Assembly (NCBI RefSeq): GCF_002257645.1
Contig: NZ_NQMO01000001.1
Location: 1,226,065 to 1,290,064 of the forward strand
Direction: 5' to 3'
DNA length: 64,000 nucleotides
Source: Paenibacillus sp. XY044
GTDB lineage: Bacteria; Bacillota; Bacilli; Paenibacillales; Paenibacillaceae
A program made the translations under genes and the position numbers. The notes under the pieces were generated by a model. It made no database searches. It worked only from the letters and a program-made list of their open reading frames with translations, and was not told where the DNA came from. Numbering within the stretch: position 1 is the stretch's first letter; every line of letters starts with the position of its first letter. Below, one piece after another: positions 43,854-50,939 of this stretch.

Positions 43854-43882
43854 AGCAAAACAGACGGCAGGGGGCCGTCTGT
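43854..43882 (-). terminator. Terminator after the old yellow enzyme gene
   Basis: On the minus strand ACAGACGGC (43882-43874) pairs with GCCGTCTGT (43868-43860), then TTTGCTTT. Confidence 0.75.
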
Positions 43883-43922
43883 CACGATTCGAAATAAGCA
43901 ATAAACATAGGATAGAAAGGCA

Positions 43923-45065
43923 TTACCCTTTGGCGTCAAACATTTGCTGGTCATTTCGTAATGGAAACCAACCGGGAATGCTCGTCATGAGGTTCCACAG
44001 CGGCTCGGGAATCGACAATTCCTCAAGCTCCAGAGGGGATATGGACGTTCGGATTTGCTCTTCATGCCCATCCAACACCAACTGGACCCAATCCGGTTCC
44101 ATAATAAGTTCCCGCCCCAGGGCGATGAGCGGAATGCCGGAGGCCAGGGCTTCCAGCGCATCATCGGGCGTGTGGATGCTTCCGACGCCAATGACGGGGA
44201 TTCGCGAGCCGACCCGCTCCTGAATAATCGCTAGGCGTGACCGACTGTCCTGGATACCTCTTCGCGGAACGGACCGGAAGCTGGTCAAGGACACGTGAAT
44301 ATAATCGATCCCGGAGCCTGACAATGCATCGACGAACGGAAGGGTGTCGGCCATAGTAATGCCCGGCGTTCCCGCTTCTTCAGGCGACAATCGGTAACCG
44401 ACCAAGAAAGGTTTCCCGGCTGCTACTTCACGAACGGTCCGCAGCACCTCACGAATAATGGCTAGTGCCAGCGTCATTCTATTCTCCAAAGTCCCTCCAT
44501 AGCGGTCCGTGCGGCGATTTGTAAACGGTGAAAAAAATTGATGCAGCAAGTTCCCGTTCCCGCCGTGAATTTCCACCCCGTCAAATCCGGCGGCGACCGC
44601 TCTTCGGGCCGCTTCTGCATAAGCTTGAATGATTCCTTCGATTTCCTGCTCGGTAAGGCTGCGCGGGACGGGGGCGCCATCCCGATCCTCGGGAATGTCT
44701 CCAGCGCTGACGAAATCGCCTGTCTTGGAGCCTTGTCTGCCTGCGTGGAAAATTTGCAGCACGGCTTTGGCACCGTTCTCCTGGATTGACGAGGCAAGCC
44801 GGCGGAGTCCGGGAATCAGGGCATCGCTGTCGGCGCCAGGGGCACCGAGCATTCCCCCCTGCTGCGTGACGTACGTAGCCGCTGTGATAACCATGGCAGC
44901 ACCGTTGGAACGCCGTTTGTAATACTGAATTTCCTGTTCGGAGACGGAGCCATCCGCATTAGAACTCATATGAGTCATCGGAGACATGACGATACGGTTT
45001 TTTATGGAAATTTCAGCTGACGGAAAGTGAAATGGATCAAAGAGGGTAGAATACGATATCTTCAT
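43923..45065 (-). CDS. NADH:flavin oxidoreductase (old yellow enzyme family)
   Basis: A 380-residue FMN-dependent ene-reductase-like TIM barrel. Features: SIKNRIVMSPMTHMSS (FMN-binding region), AAMVITAATYVTQQGG, LQIFHAGRQ, the HGGNGNLLHQFFSPFTNRRT then DRYGG block, and PVIGVGSIHTPDDALEAL for the phosphate-binding end. The ATG at 45065 follows AAGGAGATG; longer in-frame starts lack a ribosome site. A good minus-strand promoter lies at 45111-45139. It is divergent from an Rrf2 regulator and flavoprotein pair, which hints at a shared redox or electrophile stress role, but that is inference. Confidence 0.9.
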   Translation of the reverse strand: MKISYSTLFDPFHFPSAEISIKNRIVMSPMTHMSSNADGSVSEQEIQYYKRRSNGAAMVITAATYVTQQGGMLGAPGADSDALIPGLRRLASSIQENGAKAVLQIFHAGRQGSKTGDFVSAGDIPEDRDGAPVPRSLTEQEIEGIIQAYAEAARRAVAAGFDGVEIHGGNGNLLHQFFSPFTNRRTDRYGGTLENRMTLALAIIREVLRTVREVAAGKPFLVGYRLSPEEAGTPGITMADTLPFVDALSGSGIDYIHVSLTSFRSVPRRGIQDSRSRLAIIQERVGSRIPVIGVGSIHTPDDALEALASGIPLIALGRELIMEPDWVQLVLDGHEEQIRTSISPLELEELSIPEPLWNLMTSIPGWFPLRNDQQMFDAKG

Positions 45066-45110
45066 TGAATGACATCTCCTTCTCATATAATCGTTGATTA
45101 GCTTGTTTTG

Positions 45111-45139
45111 ATTATATGGGGAGACGCAGCTTCCTGTAA
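45111..45139 (-). promoter_or_regulatory. Sigma-A promoter of the old yellow enzyme gene
   Basis: On the minus strand TTACAG (45139-45134) and a perfect TATAAT (45116-45111) are 17 bases apart, about 45 bases before the start. Confidence 0.65.
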
Positions 45140-45250
45140 GAACGCAAAACTGATGGATATAATCCAAGAACCTGGACTAACTAACGTAAAGTAAGTTGTC
45201 TCTGTAGCGAAGCTAACTCTAGAAAAGAAGCATCCTTTGGATAGGGAAGC

Positions 45251-45304
45251 TTGATTTATCGTCCTGCTATGCATATAATGGACATTACAGGTCCATAATA
45301 AATG
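45251..45304 (+). promoter_or_regulatory. Promoter and palindromic operator of the Rrf2 gene
   Basis: TTGATT (45251-45256) and TATAAT (45274-45279) have 17-bp spacing. An inverted repeat TATAATGGAC (45274-45283) / GTCCATAATA (45291-45300), 9 of 10 matching, covers the -10 and the start point. The right arm extends to a 13-base block that recurs at 45843, ahead of the target gene. Autorepression by the Rrf2 protein is the likely reading. Confidence 0.7.
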
Positions 45305-45343
45305 AGCTGTAATAGGTTGTTGGTTGAGAAGGAGGAATCCAGC

Positions 45344-45829
45344 ATGCAATTTTCAAAAAGTACCGCATACGGTTTGCACGCCTTAATGCTGCTGGCGAAA
45401 TCGGAGCGTGGACGCAACGTGGGGATTAAAGAACTATCCTCTTCCCTGGGGGCTTCCGAGAGCTATTTATCCAAAATTATGTCCAAGCTGCGGCAGGATG
45501 GGCTTGTTCGCGCGGTAACCGGCGTGAACGGCGGTTACGAGCTCTCCCGCCCTGCCAGTGAAATTACTTTTTTGGACGTGGTTCAGGTTCTCGAGGGCCG
45601 TCAGCATTTGTATGAATGCTTCCATGGGAATGATCATCCACTGCCGGCTCTGGAAGCTGCGGGGGACGAACCGGAAACGCCGGAATTTCAGTATGGTGAA
45701 GGATGCCCGGTCAAACAAGTGATGGATGCCGCGGAACAGCAAATGAACCGGTATCTCCAGCAGCATACGATCCAATCGGCGCTGAATCGGGCGGGAACAT
45801 GCGATTCCCATACGGCTTGCAAGAAGTAA
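45344..45829 (+). CDS. Rrf2-family transcriptional regulator
   Basis: A 161-residue regulator with the Rrf2 winged helix (MQFSKSTAYGLHALMLLAKS, IKELSSSLGASESYLSKIM, and GVNGGYELSRPASEITFLDV). Rrf2 proteins such as IscR and NsrR sense iron-sulphur state or nitric oxide through three clustered cysteines. Here Cys92, Cys121, Cys153 and Cys159 are spaced differently, so a thiol switch is as likely as a cluster. ATG at 45344 after AAGGAGG. Its operator overlaps its own promoter, and a half-copy precedes the downstream flavoprotein gene, which is its probable target. Confidence 0.9.
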   Translation: MQFSKSTAYGLHALMLLAKSERGRNVGIKELSSSLGASESYLSKIMSKLRQDGLVRAVTGVNGGYELSRPASEITFLDVVQVLEGRQHLYECFHGNDHPLPALEAAGDEPETPEFQYGEGCPVKQVMDAAEQQMNRYLQQHTIQSALNRAGTCDSHTACKK

Positions 45830-45842
45830 TCGACTTCTTGCA

Positions 45843-45855
45843 CATTTATTATGGA
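45843..45855 (+). promoter_or_regulatory. Half-site repeat of the Rrf2 operator
   Basis: CATTTATTATGGA is identical to the minus-strand sequence at 45304-45292 in the regulator's own operator. It lies 30 bases before the flavoprotein gene. A 13-base match in both short gaps is unlikely by chance. Confidence 0.55.
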
Positions 45856-45884
45856 TATTAAAGATCTAGAAAGGGTGGGTATAG

Positions 45885-46799
45885 ATGTCAGAAGCATTGT
45901 TGGACGCGGTAATTATAGGAGGAGGACCAGCCGGCATGAGCGCCGCGCTTGCGCTGGGCAGGTCAAGACGCTCTGCGATCGTTATTGATGAAGGCCTTCC
46001 GCGCAATCGGGTAACCCACGAGATGCATAATTTCCTGTCCCGGGACGGAATTGCTCCCGCCGAGTTCCGTCGGATTGCCAGAGAACAAATCGGCAATTAT
46101 CCTGCGATCAAATTTGTTCAAGGGAAAGCGGAATCTGTGGAAGGAAACGATGGCGATTTTCGGGTACACGTGTCCGACGGGAAGGTATTCCGAAGCAAGA
46201 AGCTGCTATTTGCAACCGGTAAACGAGATCTGCCCATTGATATTTCCGGACTGTATGAGGTATACGGCAAAAGCGCATTTGTCTGCCCCTATTGCGATGG
46301 CTGGGAACTGCAGGACCAGCAGCTCGTGATGATTGCGGCAGGCGAAGCGGCGATGCATTTATCCAAAGTGCTGATGGGATGGTCTACGAATTTAACGCTA
46401 TGCACGAACGGTCCGGACGAAATGAAAGCAGAGCAGCGCCAAGAACTGGAGCGCCATGGCATTATCGTTAAAGACTCACCGATTCAAGCGATCGAATCCG
46501 AAGAAGGCGTGGTGAAGCAGATCCTTCTGGAGAACGGCGAATCCGTTGCCTGCACCGGAATTTTCTTTGCGCCGAAGCTGGCTGCTGCTACTGACTTGCC
46601 CCAGTCGCTGGGCTGCGAGGTGTCGGAAACCGGAAGCGTAACCGCCGATCGGATCGGCAAAACCAACGTACCCGGCGTTTTCAGTGCCGGAGATGCTGCT
46701 TCTGAAATGTATCAAGCCGTTGCTGCGGCTTCCATGGGAGCGTTGGCGGGCATGGGCATCAATTCCGAACTGCTCGATGAAGCATGGAAATCGGTATGA
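45885..46799 (+). CDS. Thioredoxin-reductase-like FAD/NAD(P) oxidoreductase
   Basis: A 304-residue two-domain flavoprotein: FAD loop IIGGGPAGMSAALALGRS (10-27), redox-active pair C134-P-Y-C137 in the NADPH domain, and the C-terminal FAD motif VPGVFSAGDAA. It resembles thioredoxin reductase, but the disulphide is CPYC and the inserted region between C137 and the C-terminus lacks the usual GGGNSA NADPH motif (it reads AAGEAAMH), so the electron donor may differ. AAAGGGTGGG precedes the ATG. Located after the Rrf2 regulator, with a shared operator half-site, which suggests redox-controlled expression. Confidence 0.88.
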   Translation: MSEALLDAVIIGGGPAGMSAALALGRSRRSAIVIDEGLPRNRVTHEMHNFLSRDGIAPAEFRRIAREQIGNYPAIKFVQGKAESVEGNDGDFRVHVSDGKVFRSKKLLFATGKRDLPIDISGLYEVYGKSAFVCPYCDGWELQDQQLVMIAAGEAAMHLSKVLMGWSTNLTLCTNGPDEMKAEQRQELERHGIIVKDSPIQAIESEEGVVKQILLENGESVACTGIFFAPKLAAATDLPQSLGCEVSETGSVTADRIGKTNVPGVFSAGDAASEMYQAVAAASMGALAGMGINSELLDEAWKSV

Positions 46800-46867
46800 T
46801 TTATCGTACCCAAACAAGCCATTCTTTTGCCAGGTTTGTGAAATCGGAATTTTTTTGCGAAAAAAGG

Positions 46868-46896
46868 TTTACGTCAGGCGTAACTTTCGATATTAT
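46868..46896 (+). promoter_or_regulatory. Likely promoter of the T-box/asd transcript
   Basis: TTTACG (46868-46873) and TATTAT (46891-46896), 17 bases apart; the start point would fall about 25 bases before the T-box leader. A small inverted repeat TTACG/CGTAA overlaps it. Confidence 0.45.
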
Positions 46897-46924
46897 TAGC
46901 GTAATGTAAAAACCGTTAATTATA

Positions 46925-47218
46925 AATGCGATGAAGAGATGAGTAGGTAAAGGAAGAAGCATTTCCCAGAGAGCTCCGTCCGCTGAAAAGGAGCATTGTG
47001 TCCTTTATTGAATAAAGCCTCCGAGCAGCACGCAGGAACCGGATTTCATACAGGGGATGGCGTGACAGGAGCTCCTGTTACAGAGCTAGAGTATATGCAT
47101 TGGACGACTGATGCCGTACTCGAAGAGGTTAAAATGGCGACATTTTAGCGAATCTGGGGTGGTACCACGAGTATGATATCTCGTCCCTAAGACGGCAGTC
47201 TTGGGGGTGGGATTTTTT
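46925..47218 (+). promoter_or_regulatory. T-box riboswitch leader of asd (tentatively lysine-specific)
   Basis: A complete T-box leader. Stem I has the AGTA side (46942-46945), the AGAGAG segment with the GCTCC/GGAGC hairpin (46973-46994), and pairing TAAAGGA (46948-46954) with TCCTTTA (47001-47007). The conserved T-box GGGGTGGTACCACG is at 47156-47169, then a terminator with a CCCTAAGAC/GTCTTGGGG stem (47185-47206) and T6 (47213-47218). Opposite AGTA, GAA (47010-47012) is followed by T and AAA (47014-47016), read here as a lysine specifier. The variable T in TGGT fits a discriminator A. Uncharged tRNA would allow read-through into asd, 170 bases downstream. Confidence 0.85.
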
Positions 47219-47388
47219 ATTTTTTAGTCATAATCCTGTAAATATCGCTGCTCGCAGGCGGAAGGGCACACCAATTCAACCGGTTTGAATAGTGTCTAAT
47301 AGACGGATTCACAAGTCGCGCCTGTCTCCTTATTATTTGTTTTGCAGACAACATAACATACTCTACTTCGAAAGGATTGGAATCACTC

Positions 47389-48474
47389 ATGTCAGAAAAA
47401 CTTAAAGTTGGTATTGTCGGTGGAACCGGCATGGTTGGCCAGCGTTTCGTCCAGCTCTTGGATCAGCATCCCTGGTTTCAGGTGACCGCAATTGCGGCAA
47501 GCAGCAGTTCCGCCGGTAAAACCTATGAAGAATCGGTACAGGGCAGATGGAAGCTGGCCACCCCGATTCCCGAGGACGTCAAGCCTATTGTCGTACAGGA
47601 CGCCTCGAAAGTCGAAGAGGTTGCTTCGGGAGTCGACTTCGTGTTCTGTGCCGTGGATATGAATAAGGACGAAATAAAGGCGCTTGAAGAAGCCTATGCC
47701 AAAACGGGCACGCCTGTCATTTCGAACAATTCCGCCCACCGCTGGACGCCTGACGTACCCATGGTGATTCCGGAAATCAATCCCCGCCACATCGACGTGA
47801 TAGAAGCACAAAGAAAGCGGCTCGGTACCAAGACTGGCTTTATCGCCGTCAAACCGAACTGCTCGATTCAGAGTTATGTGCCGCAGCTGAACGCGCTGCT
47901 TGATTTTAAACCGACACAGGTGGTTGCGTCGACTTACCAGGCTATTTCCGGCGCCGGCAAAAACTTTACGGACTGGCCGGAAATGCTGGATAACGTCATT
48001 CCGTATATCGGCGGCGAGGAAGAGAAGAGCGAGCAGGAGCCATTGCGCATTTGGGGCAGCATCGACAACGGACAGATCGTCAAAGCGTCTTCCCCGATGA
48101 TCACGACCCAATGTATTCGCGTTCCTGTCACAGACGGGCATTTGGCGACCGTGTTCGTCTCTTTTGAGAAAAAAACGTCGAAGGAAGAAATTATCGAGCG
48201 CTGGCGTACCTATCAGGGAAGACCGCAGGAATTGGGCCTTCCAAGCGCACCGAAGCAGTTCATCACCTATTTTGAAGAAGAAAACCGGCCGCAGACGAAG
48301 CTGGACCGCGATATTGAGCGCGGCATGGGAGTTTCGGCAGGCAGATTGCGCGAGGACTCCATTTATGATTTCAAATTCGTGGGACTTTCGCATAATACGC
48401 TGCGCGGTGCTGCAGGCGGCGCGGTGCTGATTGCCGAGCTGCTGAAGGAAGAAGGATATATTCAAGCCAAGTAA
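47389..48474 (+). CDS. asd: Aspartate-semialdehyde dehydrogenase (archaeal/fungal-type)
   Basis: Makes L-aspartate 4-semialdehyde from aspartyl phosphate, at the branch to lysine, threonine and methionine. The 361-residue enzyme has the NADP loop GIVGGTGMVGQRF, catalytic Cys158 in KPNCSIQ, and the substrate region of the archaeal/fungal type (STYQAISGAGKNF, SAGRLRE near the end). Its N-terminus and length differ from Bacillus subtilis Asd. ATG at 47389; the TTG at 47377 overlaps the ribosome site AAAGGA. It is controlled by the T-box leader upstream and is followed by a terminator, so it is monocistronic. Confidence 0.93.
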   Translation: MSEKLKVGIVGGTGMVGQRFVQLLDQHPWFQVTAIAASSSSAGKTYEESVQGRWKLATPIPEDVKPIVVQDASKVEEVASGVDFVFCAVDMNKDEIKALEEAYAKTGTPVISNNSAHRWTPDVPMVIPEINPRHIDVIEAQRKRLGTKTGFIAVKPNCSIQSYVPQLNALLDFKPTQVVASTYQAISGAGKNFTDWPEMLDNVIPYIGGEEEKSEQEPLRIWGSIDNGQIVKASSPMITTQCIRVPVTDGHLATVFVSFEKKTSKEEIIERWRTYQGRPQELGLPSAPKQFITYFEEENRPQTKLDRDIERGMGVSAGRLREDSIYDFKFVGLSHNTLRGAAGGAVLIAELLKEEGYIQAK

Positions 48475-48481
48475 CAAGAAC

Positions 48482-48514
48482 AAAGGGATCGGATCGAAAA
48501 ATCCGGTCCCTTTT
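48482..48514 (+). terminator. Terminator after asd
   Basis: AAAGGGATCGGAT (48482-48494) pairs with ATCCGGTCCCTTT (48501-48513) with one T-G pair, followed by TTTT. Confidence 0.8.
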
Positions 48515-48550
48515 CATATTATTTTTCACCCATTTAGGACAAGCGCTAAA

Positions 48551-48589
48551 AATCACTGACCGTATCTGTCAGTGATTATCGACTATACT
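48551..48589 (+). promoter_or_regulatory. Perfect palindrome next to a -10 box
   Basis: AATCACTGAC (48551-48560) and GTCAGTGATT (48568-48577) are perfect inverted repeats with a 7-base spacer; TATACT (48584-48589) follows 6 bases later as a -10. A dimeric repressor bound here would cover the -35 region of the monooxygenase promoter. The repressor is not identified; the TetR protein at 50939 has a different-looking repeat near its own promoter. Confidence 0.6.
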
Positions 48590-48647
48590 GATGGTAGTTG
48601 CGATGATAACAATACCATGTACGAGTGGTACGAAGGGGTGGGCGAAA

Positions 48648-48950
48648 GTGGAAAAATACGCCATGTTCGGCAAATTGACGGCAAAGCCGGGTCAGCGGGA
48701 CGAACTCGCCAGAATGATGCTGGAATCAAGCGGGACGCTGGAGGATATGGAAGGGTGCATCTATTATATCCTGCATGAGGCGGAAGACAATTCGGACGAT
48801 CTTTGGATAACGGAACTATGGGAAAGCCAGGATGCGCACTCAGCTTCGCTGAAAAATGAAAAGGTGCTGGAGCTGATCGGACGCTGCAGGCACCTCATTG
48901 CTGAAGCCGGCGGTATTAAGGTCCGGCCGATCGGAGGCAAAGGGTTCTAA
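48648..48950 (+). CDS. ABM-type monooxygenase/dioxygenase-fold protein
   Basis: A 100-residue dimeric ferredoxin-like (antibiotic biosynthesis monooxygenase, Pfam PF03992) protein with the usual layout: KYAMFGKLTAKPGQRDELAR at the start, SGTLEDMEGCIYYILHEAED and LWITELWESQDAHSASLKNE. Members degrade small quinones or antibiotics, or act as heme monooxygenases; a function is not given. GTG start at 48648 after AAGGGGTGGG. It is a single-gene unit with an operator upstream and a strong terminator downstream. Confidence 0.82.
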   Translation: MEKYAMFGKLTAKPGQRDELARMMLESSGTLEDMEGCIYYILHEAEDNSDDLWITELWESQDAHSASLKNEKVLELIGRCRHLIAEAGGIKVRPIGGKGF

Positions 48951-48974
48951 TCCCCCATGGGGAACATTACATGG

Positions 48975-49000
48975 AAAAACCGCGTATGCGCGGTTTTTTT
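48975..49000 (+). terminator. Terminator after the ABM gene
   Basis: Perfect 10-bp stem AAAAACCGCG (48975-48984) / CGCGGTTTTT (48989-48998) with loop TATG and further T residues. Confidence 0.85.
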
Positions 49001-49027
49001 GTTCTGAGAGGATCCTCATGGATGCGA

Positions 49028-49058
49028 TGAATAACACCGGCTGGCCTCGTACATAGTA
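49028..49058 (+). promoter_or_regulatory. Sigma-G-type promoter of sspH
   Basis: TGAATA (49028-49033), 18 bases, CATAGTA (49052-49058) fits the sigma-G pattern (GHATR then CATNHTA, 18-bp spacer). It lies 40 bases before sspH, a forespore-expressed gene, so context agrees. Confidence 0.7.
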
Positions 49059-49097
49059 TAAGCGAACTCTACTCAACACTTGGAGGCATTACGCAAA

Positions 49098-49292
49098 ATG
49101 AACGTTCAAAGAGCACAAGAAATCGCAGCCTCGCCAGTCATGGCAAACGTATTGTTGGATGGAACGCCCATCTATATACAGCATGTGGACGAGCAGAGCG
49201 AAACCGCGCGCGTCTATCCGCTGGATAACCCGGAAGGAGAGCGGGAAGTACCGCTGTATTCGTTAGTGGAGCAGGAACATTTTCTGGGGTAG
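49098..49292 (+). CDS. sspH: Small acid-soluble spore protein, H type
   Basis: A 64-residue spore protein, made in the forespore and thought to coat or protect the spore core. The start MNVQRAQEIAASPVMANVLL and the block PIYIQHVDEQSETARVYPLD are near-identical to the SspH family. ATG at 49098 follows TTGGAGG; a TTG at 49080 is inside that ribosome site. It is preceded by a sigma-G-like promoter and followed 15 bases later by a small unknown gene, with one terminator after both. Confidence 0.92.
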   Translation: MNVQRAQEIAASPVMANVLLDGTPIYIQHVDEQSETARVYPLDNPEGEREVPLYSLVEQEHFLG

Positions 49293-49307
49293 AAAGGAGA
49301 AGAAGCT

Positions 49308-49481
49308 ATGGAGAAGGTACCTAAACAAAACGATGTCGAAGCCGATCGCTTGAACGATCATGACGTGACCGATGATGTGGTCCGGGAAGTGCCCGCCACA
49401 ACCGATGCCAGTGACGCCGTTGCGGCGCTGACATCGCATATCAATAAGTATGATGTTCCCGATGAGCTGGAGGAAAAATAG
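49308..49481 (+). CDS. Small acidic protein downstream of sspH
   Basis: A 57-residue protein, unrecognised. It starts MEKVPKQNDVEADRLNDHDV and ends NKYDVPDELEEK; it is rich in Asp/Glu, has no Cys, and has no membrane segment. ATG follows AGAAAGGAG with good spacing and it shares a transcript with sspH, so it is likely made in the forespore. The ribosome site and codon use look real. Possibly a spore protein of unknown role. Confidence 0.7.
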   Translation: MEKVPKQNDVEADRLNDHDVTDDVVREVPATTDASDAVAALTSHINKYDVPDELEEK

Positions 49482-49493
49482 CAACGGATGGTT

Positions 49494-49524
49494 AAAGCGT
49501 ACAGGTTCGCCTGTACGCTTTATT
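49494..49524 (+). terminator. Terminator after the sspH unit
   Basis: Perfect 12-bp stem AAAGCGTACAGG (49494-49505) / CCTGTACGCTTT (49510-49521) with a TTCG loop, then ATTGTTG. Confidence 0.8.
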
Positions 49525-49657
49525 GTTGTTCCCGCCGTGGAGATGGTTACGCCCAAACAAGCATAGCAATCCGGAATAAATCAGGCTGACGATTTTTTGA
49601 TAGAATTGGCATGAGAACGAATGCTATGGATCTGATTGCAAAAAGGAGAGATGGACA

Positions 49658-50053
49658 ATGATTCAATTGGGAGCCAAAAACATCGATGTCATAACTTTGT
49701 TTGTGGAGGATCTTACGGAGGCGAAATCATTTTATGAACGGGTTTTCGGGCTATCCTCCGTCTATGAGGACGACAACTCGGCAGTTTATGACTTTGGGAA
49801 CATGAGCATCAATTTGCTGAAAATAACCGAAGCGGACGAGCTTACGAATCCGGCATCGGTTGCAGCCCGCGAAGCAGGGGCACGGTTTGTGTTCACGATC
49901 CGCGTTGACAATGTGGACGCGTTGTGTGCAGAGCTGAAGTCGTCTGGCGTTGAGCTGCTGAACGGTCCGATGGACCGGCCATGGGGAATTCGTACGGCAA
50001 GTTTCCAGGATCCGGGCGGGCATATTTGGGAAATAGCGCAGCAGTTGCATTAA
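49658..50053 (+). CDS. VOC-superfamily (glyoxalase-like) protein
   Basis: A 131-residue vicinal-oxygen-chelate fold protein: DVITLFVEDLTEAKSFYERV at the start, metal-side residues in the paired beta-alpha-beta units, FVFTIRVDNVDALCAEL and SFQDPGGHIWEIAQQ at the end, as in glyoxalase/bleomycin-resistance proteins. The substrate is unknown. It begins after AAAAGGAGAG and is followed by a terminator, so it is a single-gene unit. Confidence 0.85.
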   Translation: MIQLGAKNIDVITLFVEDLTEAKSFYERVFGLSSVYEDDNSAVYDFGNMSINLLKITEADELTNPASVAAREAGARFVFTIRVDNVDALCAELKSSGVELLNGPMDRPWGIRTASFQDPGGHIWEIAQQLH

Positions 50054-50071
50054 TTCTTGATGAAAGCTTCA

Positions 50072-50110
50072 AGCGCTGGACCCGATGGGTTCGGCGTATT
50101 TTTTGATTTT
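50072..50110 (+). terminator. Terminator after the VOC gene
   Basis: GCGCTGGACCC (50072-50082) pairs with GGGTTCGGCGT (50086-50096) using several G-T pairs, then ATTTTTTGATTTTT. Confidence 0.6.
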
Positions 50111-50114
50111 TTCA

Positions 50115-50159
50115 TTGACTAACCGTTCACCCAATAATAAAATGATAACATGAACAGTT
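50115..50159 (+). promoter_or_regulatory. Promoter flanked by TetR-type half-sites
   Basis: TTGACT (50115-50120), 16 bases, TAAAAT (50137-50142) forms a promoter. Inverted arms TAACCGTTCA (50119-50128) and TGAACAGTTA (50150-50159), 9 of 10 matching, lie on the -35 and just after the start point, 31 bases apart. The operon encodes a TetR protein, so autoregulation is likely. Confidence 0.55.
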
Positions 50160-50183
50160 AAATTTTGGATGGAGGAATCCCGG

Positions 50184-50939
50184 ATGGATTTGTATTATGA
50201 GAATTACGGTAGTGGAATACCCATTATATTTATTCATAGCGGAGGCACGGACAGCAGGTTGTGGTCGTTTCTGGCACCGCTTGCCGCAAAAGATTACGAG
50301 GTCATTACTTTTGATGGCCGGGGTGCAGGGAAATCTCCTTCTCCCAAGGAGCCGGCGAACTATGTCGAGGATTTGCGTGTGCTGATGGATGACCTTCACC
50401 TGGATACAGCCGTCCTCATTGGCCACTCGGGAGGCGGCCAAATCGCCACTGACTTTAGCCTCCAATATCCTGACAGAGTTTCCAGACTTGTGCTCATCGC
50501 TCCATCATTATCGGGTTATAAACCTTCACCGAAGTTTGAACGCTGGATGAGTGAAGTTAACGCGGCGGCCCCGGACGCGGACAAAATTATGGAGCTCGCA
50601 TTCAGCGCTCCGCTGTACCGGGTCGTGATGTCCAGTCCGCAGCGCAGTATGATGGTCGACATGTTCAGGCACCACCTGGCCAAAACGGCTGAGTGGGGAA
50701 GCTTCGAATCCGTTTGGCCGCAGCCTCCGGCCATCGGTCGGTTGGGAGACCTGCGGACGAAAACCTTGTTTATGATCGGCGATAACGAAATACCGGATAA
50801 TGAGCGCGTCGCTGAGCTATTCCGGAGGCTTCCGAATGTTCGTTATGTCCTTATTCCGGGGACGGATCACATGATGCCCTTAACGCATCCGGAGGTTATG
50901 TACAGCCATATTTCCGAGTTTTTGGAGGAAACACATTAA
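50184..50939 (+). CDS. Alpha/beta-hydrolase
   Basis: A 251-residue alpha/beta-hydrolase-fold protein with PIIFIHSGGTDSRLW (oxyanion region), nucleophile Ser82 in LIGHSGGGQIATDF, an acid near FMIGDNEIPDN and His229 in PGTDHMMPLTHPE. The lid between is short. Substrate unknown; esterase, lipase or lactonase is possible. ATG at 50184 fits the TGGAGGAATC site better than the upstream ATG at 50169. Its stop overlaps the TetR start by one base, so they are one operon, and the TetR protein probably controls it. Confidence 0.85.
   Translation: MDLYYENYGSGIPIIFIHSGGTDSRLWSFLAPLAAKDYEVITFDGRGAGKSPSPKEPANYVEDLRVLMDDLHLDTAVLIGHSGGGQIATDFSLQYPDRVSRLVLIAPSLSGYKPSPKFERWMSEVNAAAPDADKIMELAFSAPLYRVVMSSPQRSMMVDMFRHHLAKTAEWGSFESVWPQPPAIGRLGDLRTKTLFMIGDNEIPDNERVAELFRRLPNVRYVLIPGTDHMMPLTHPEVMYSHISEFLEETH

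Noticed and set aside
46869..46883. TTACG-TCAGG-CGTAA inverted repeat near the asd promoter
   Set aside because: Arms of only five bases; likely chance, and the T-box explains control of asd.
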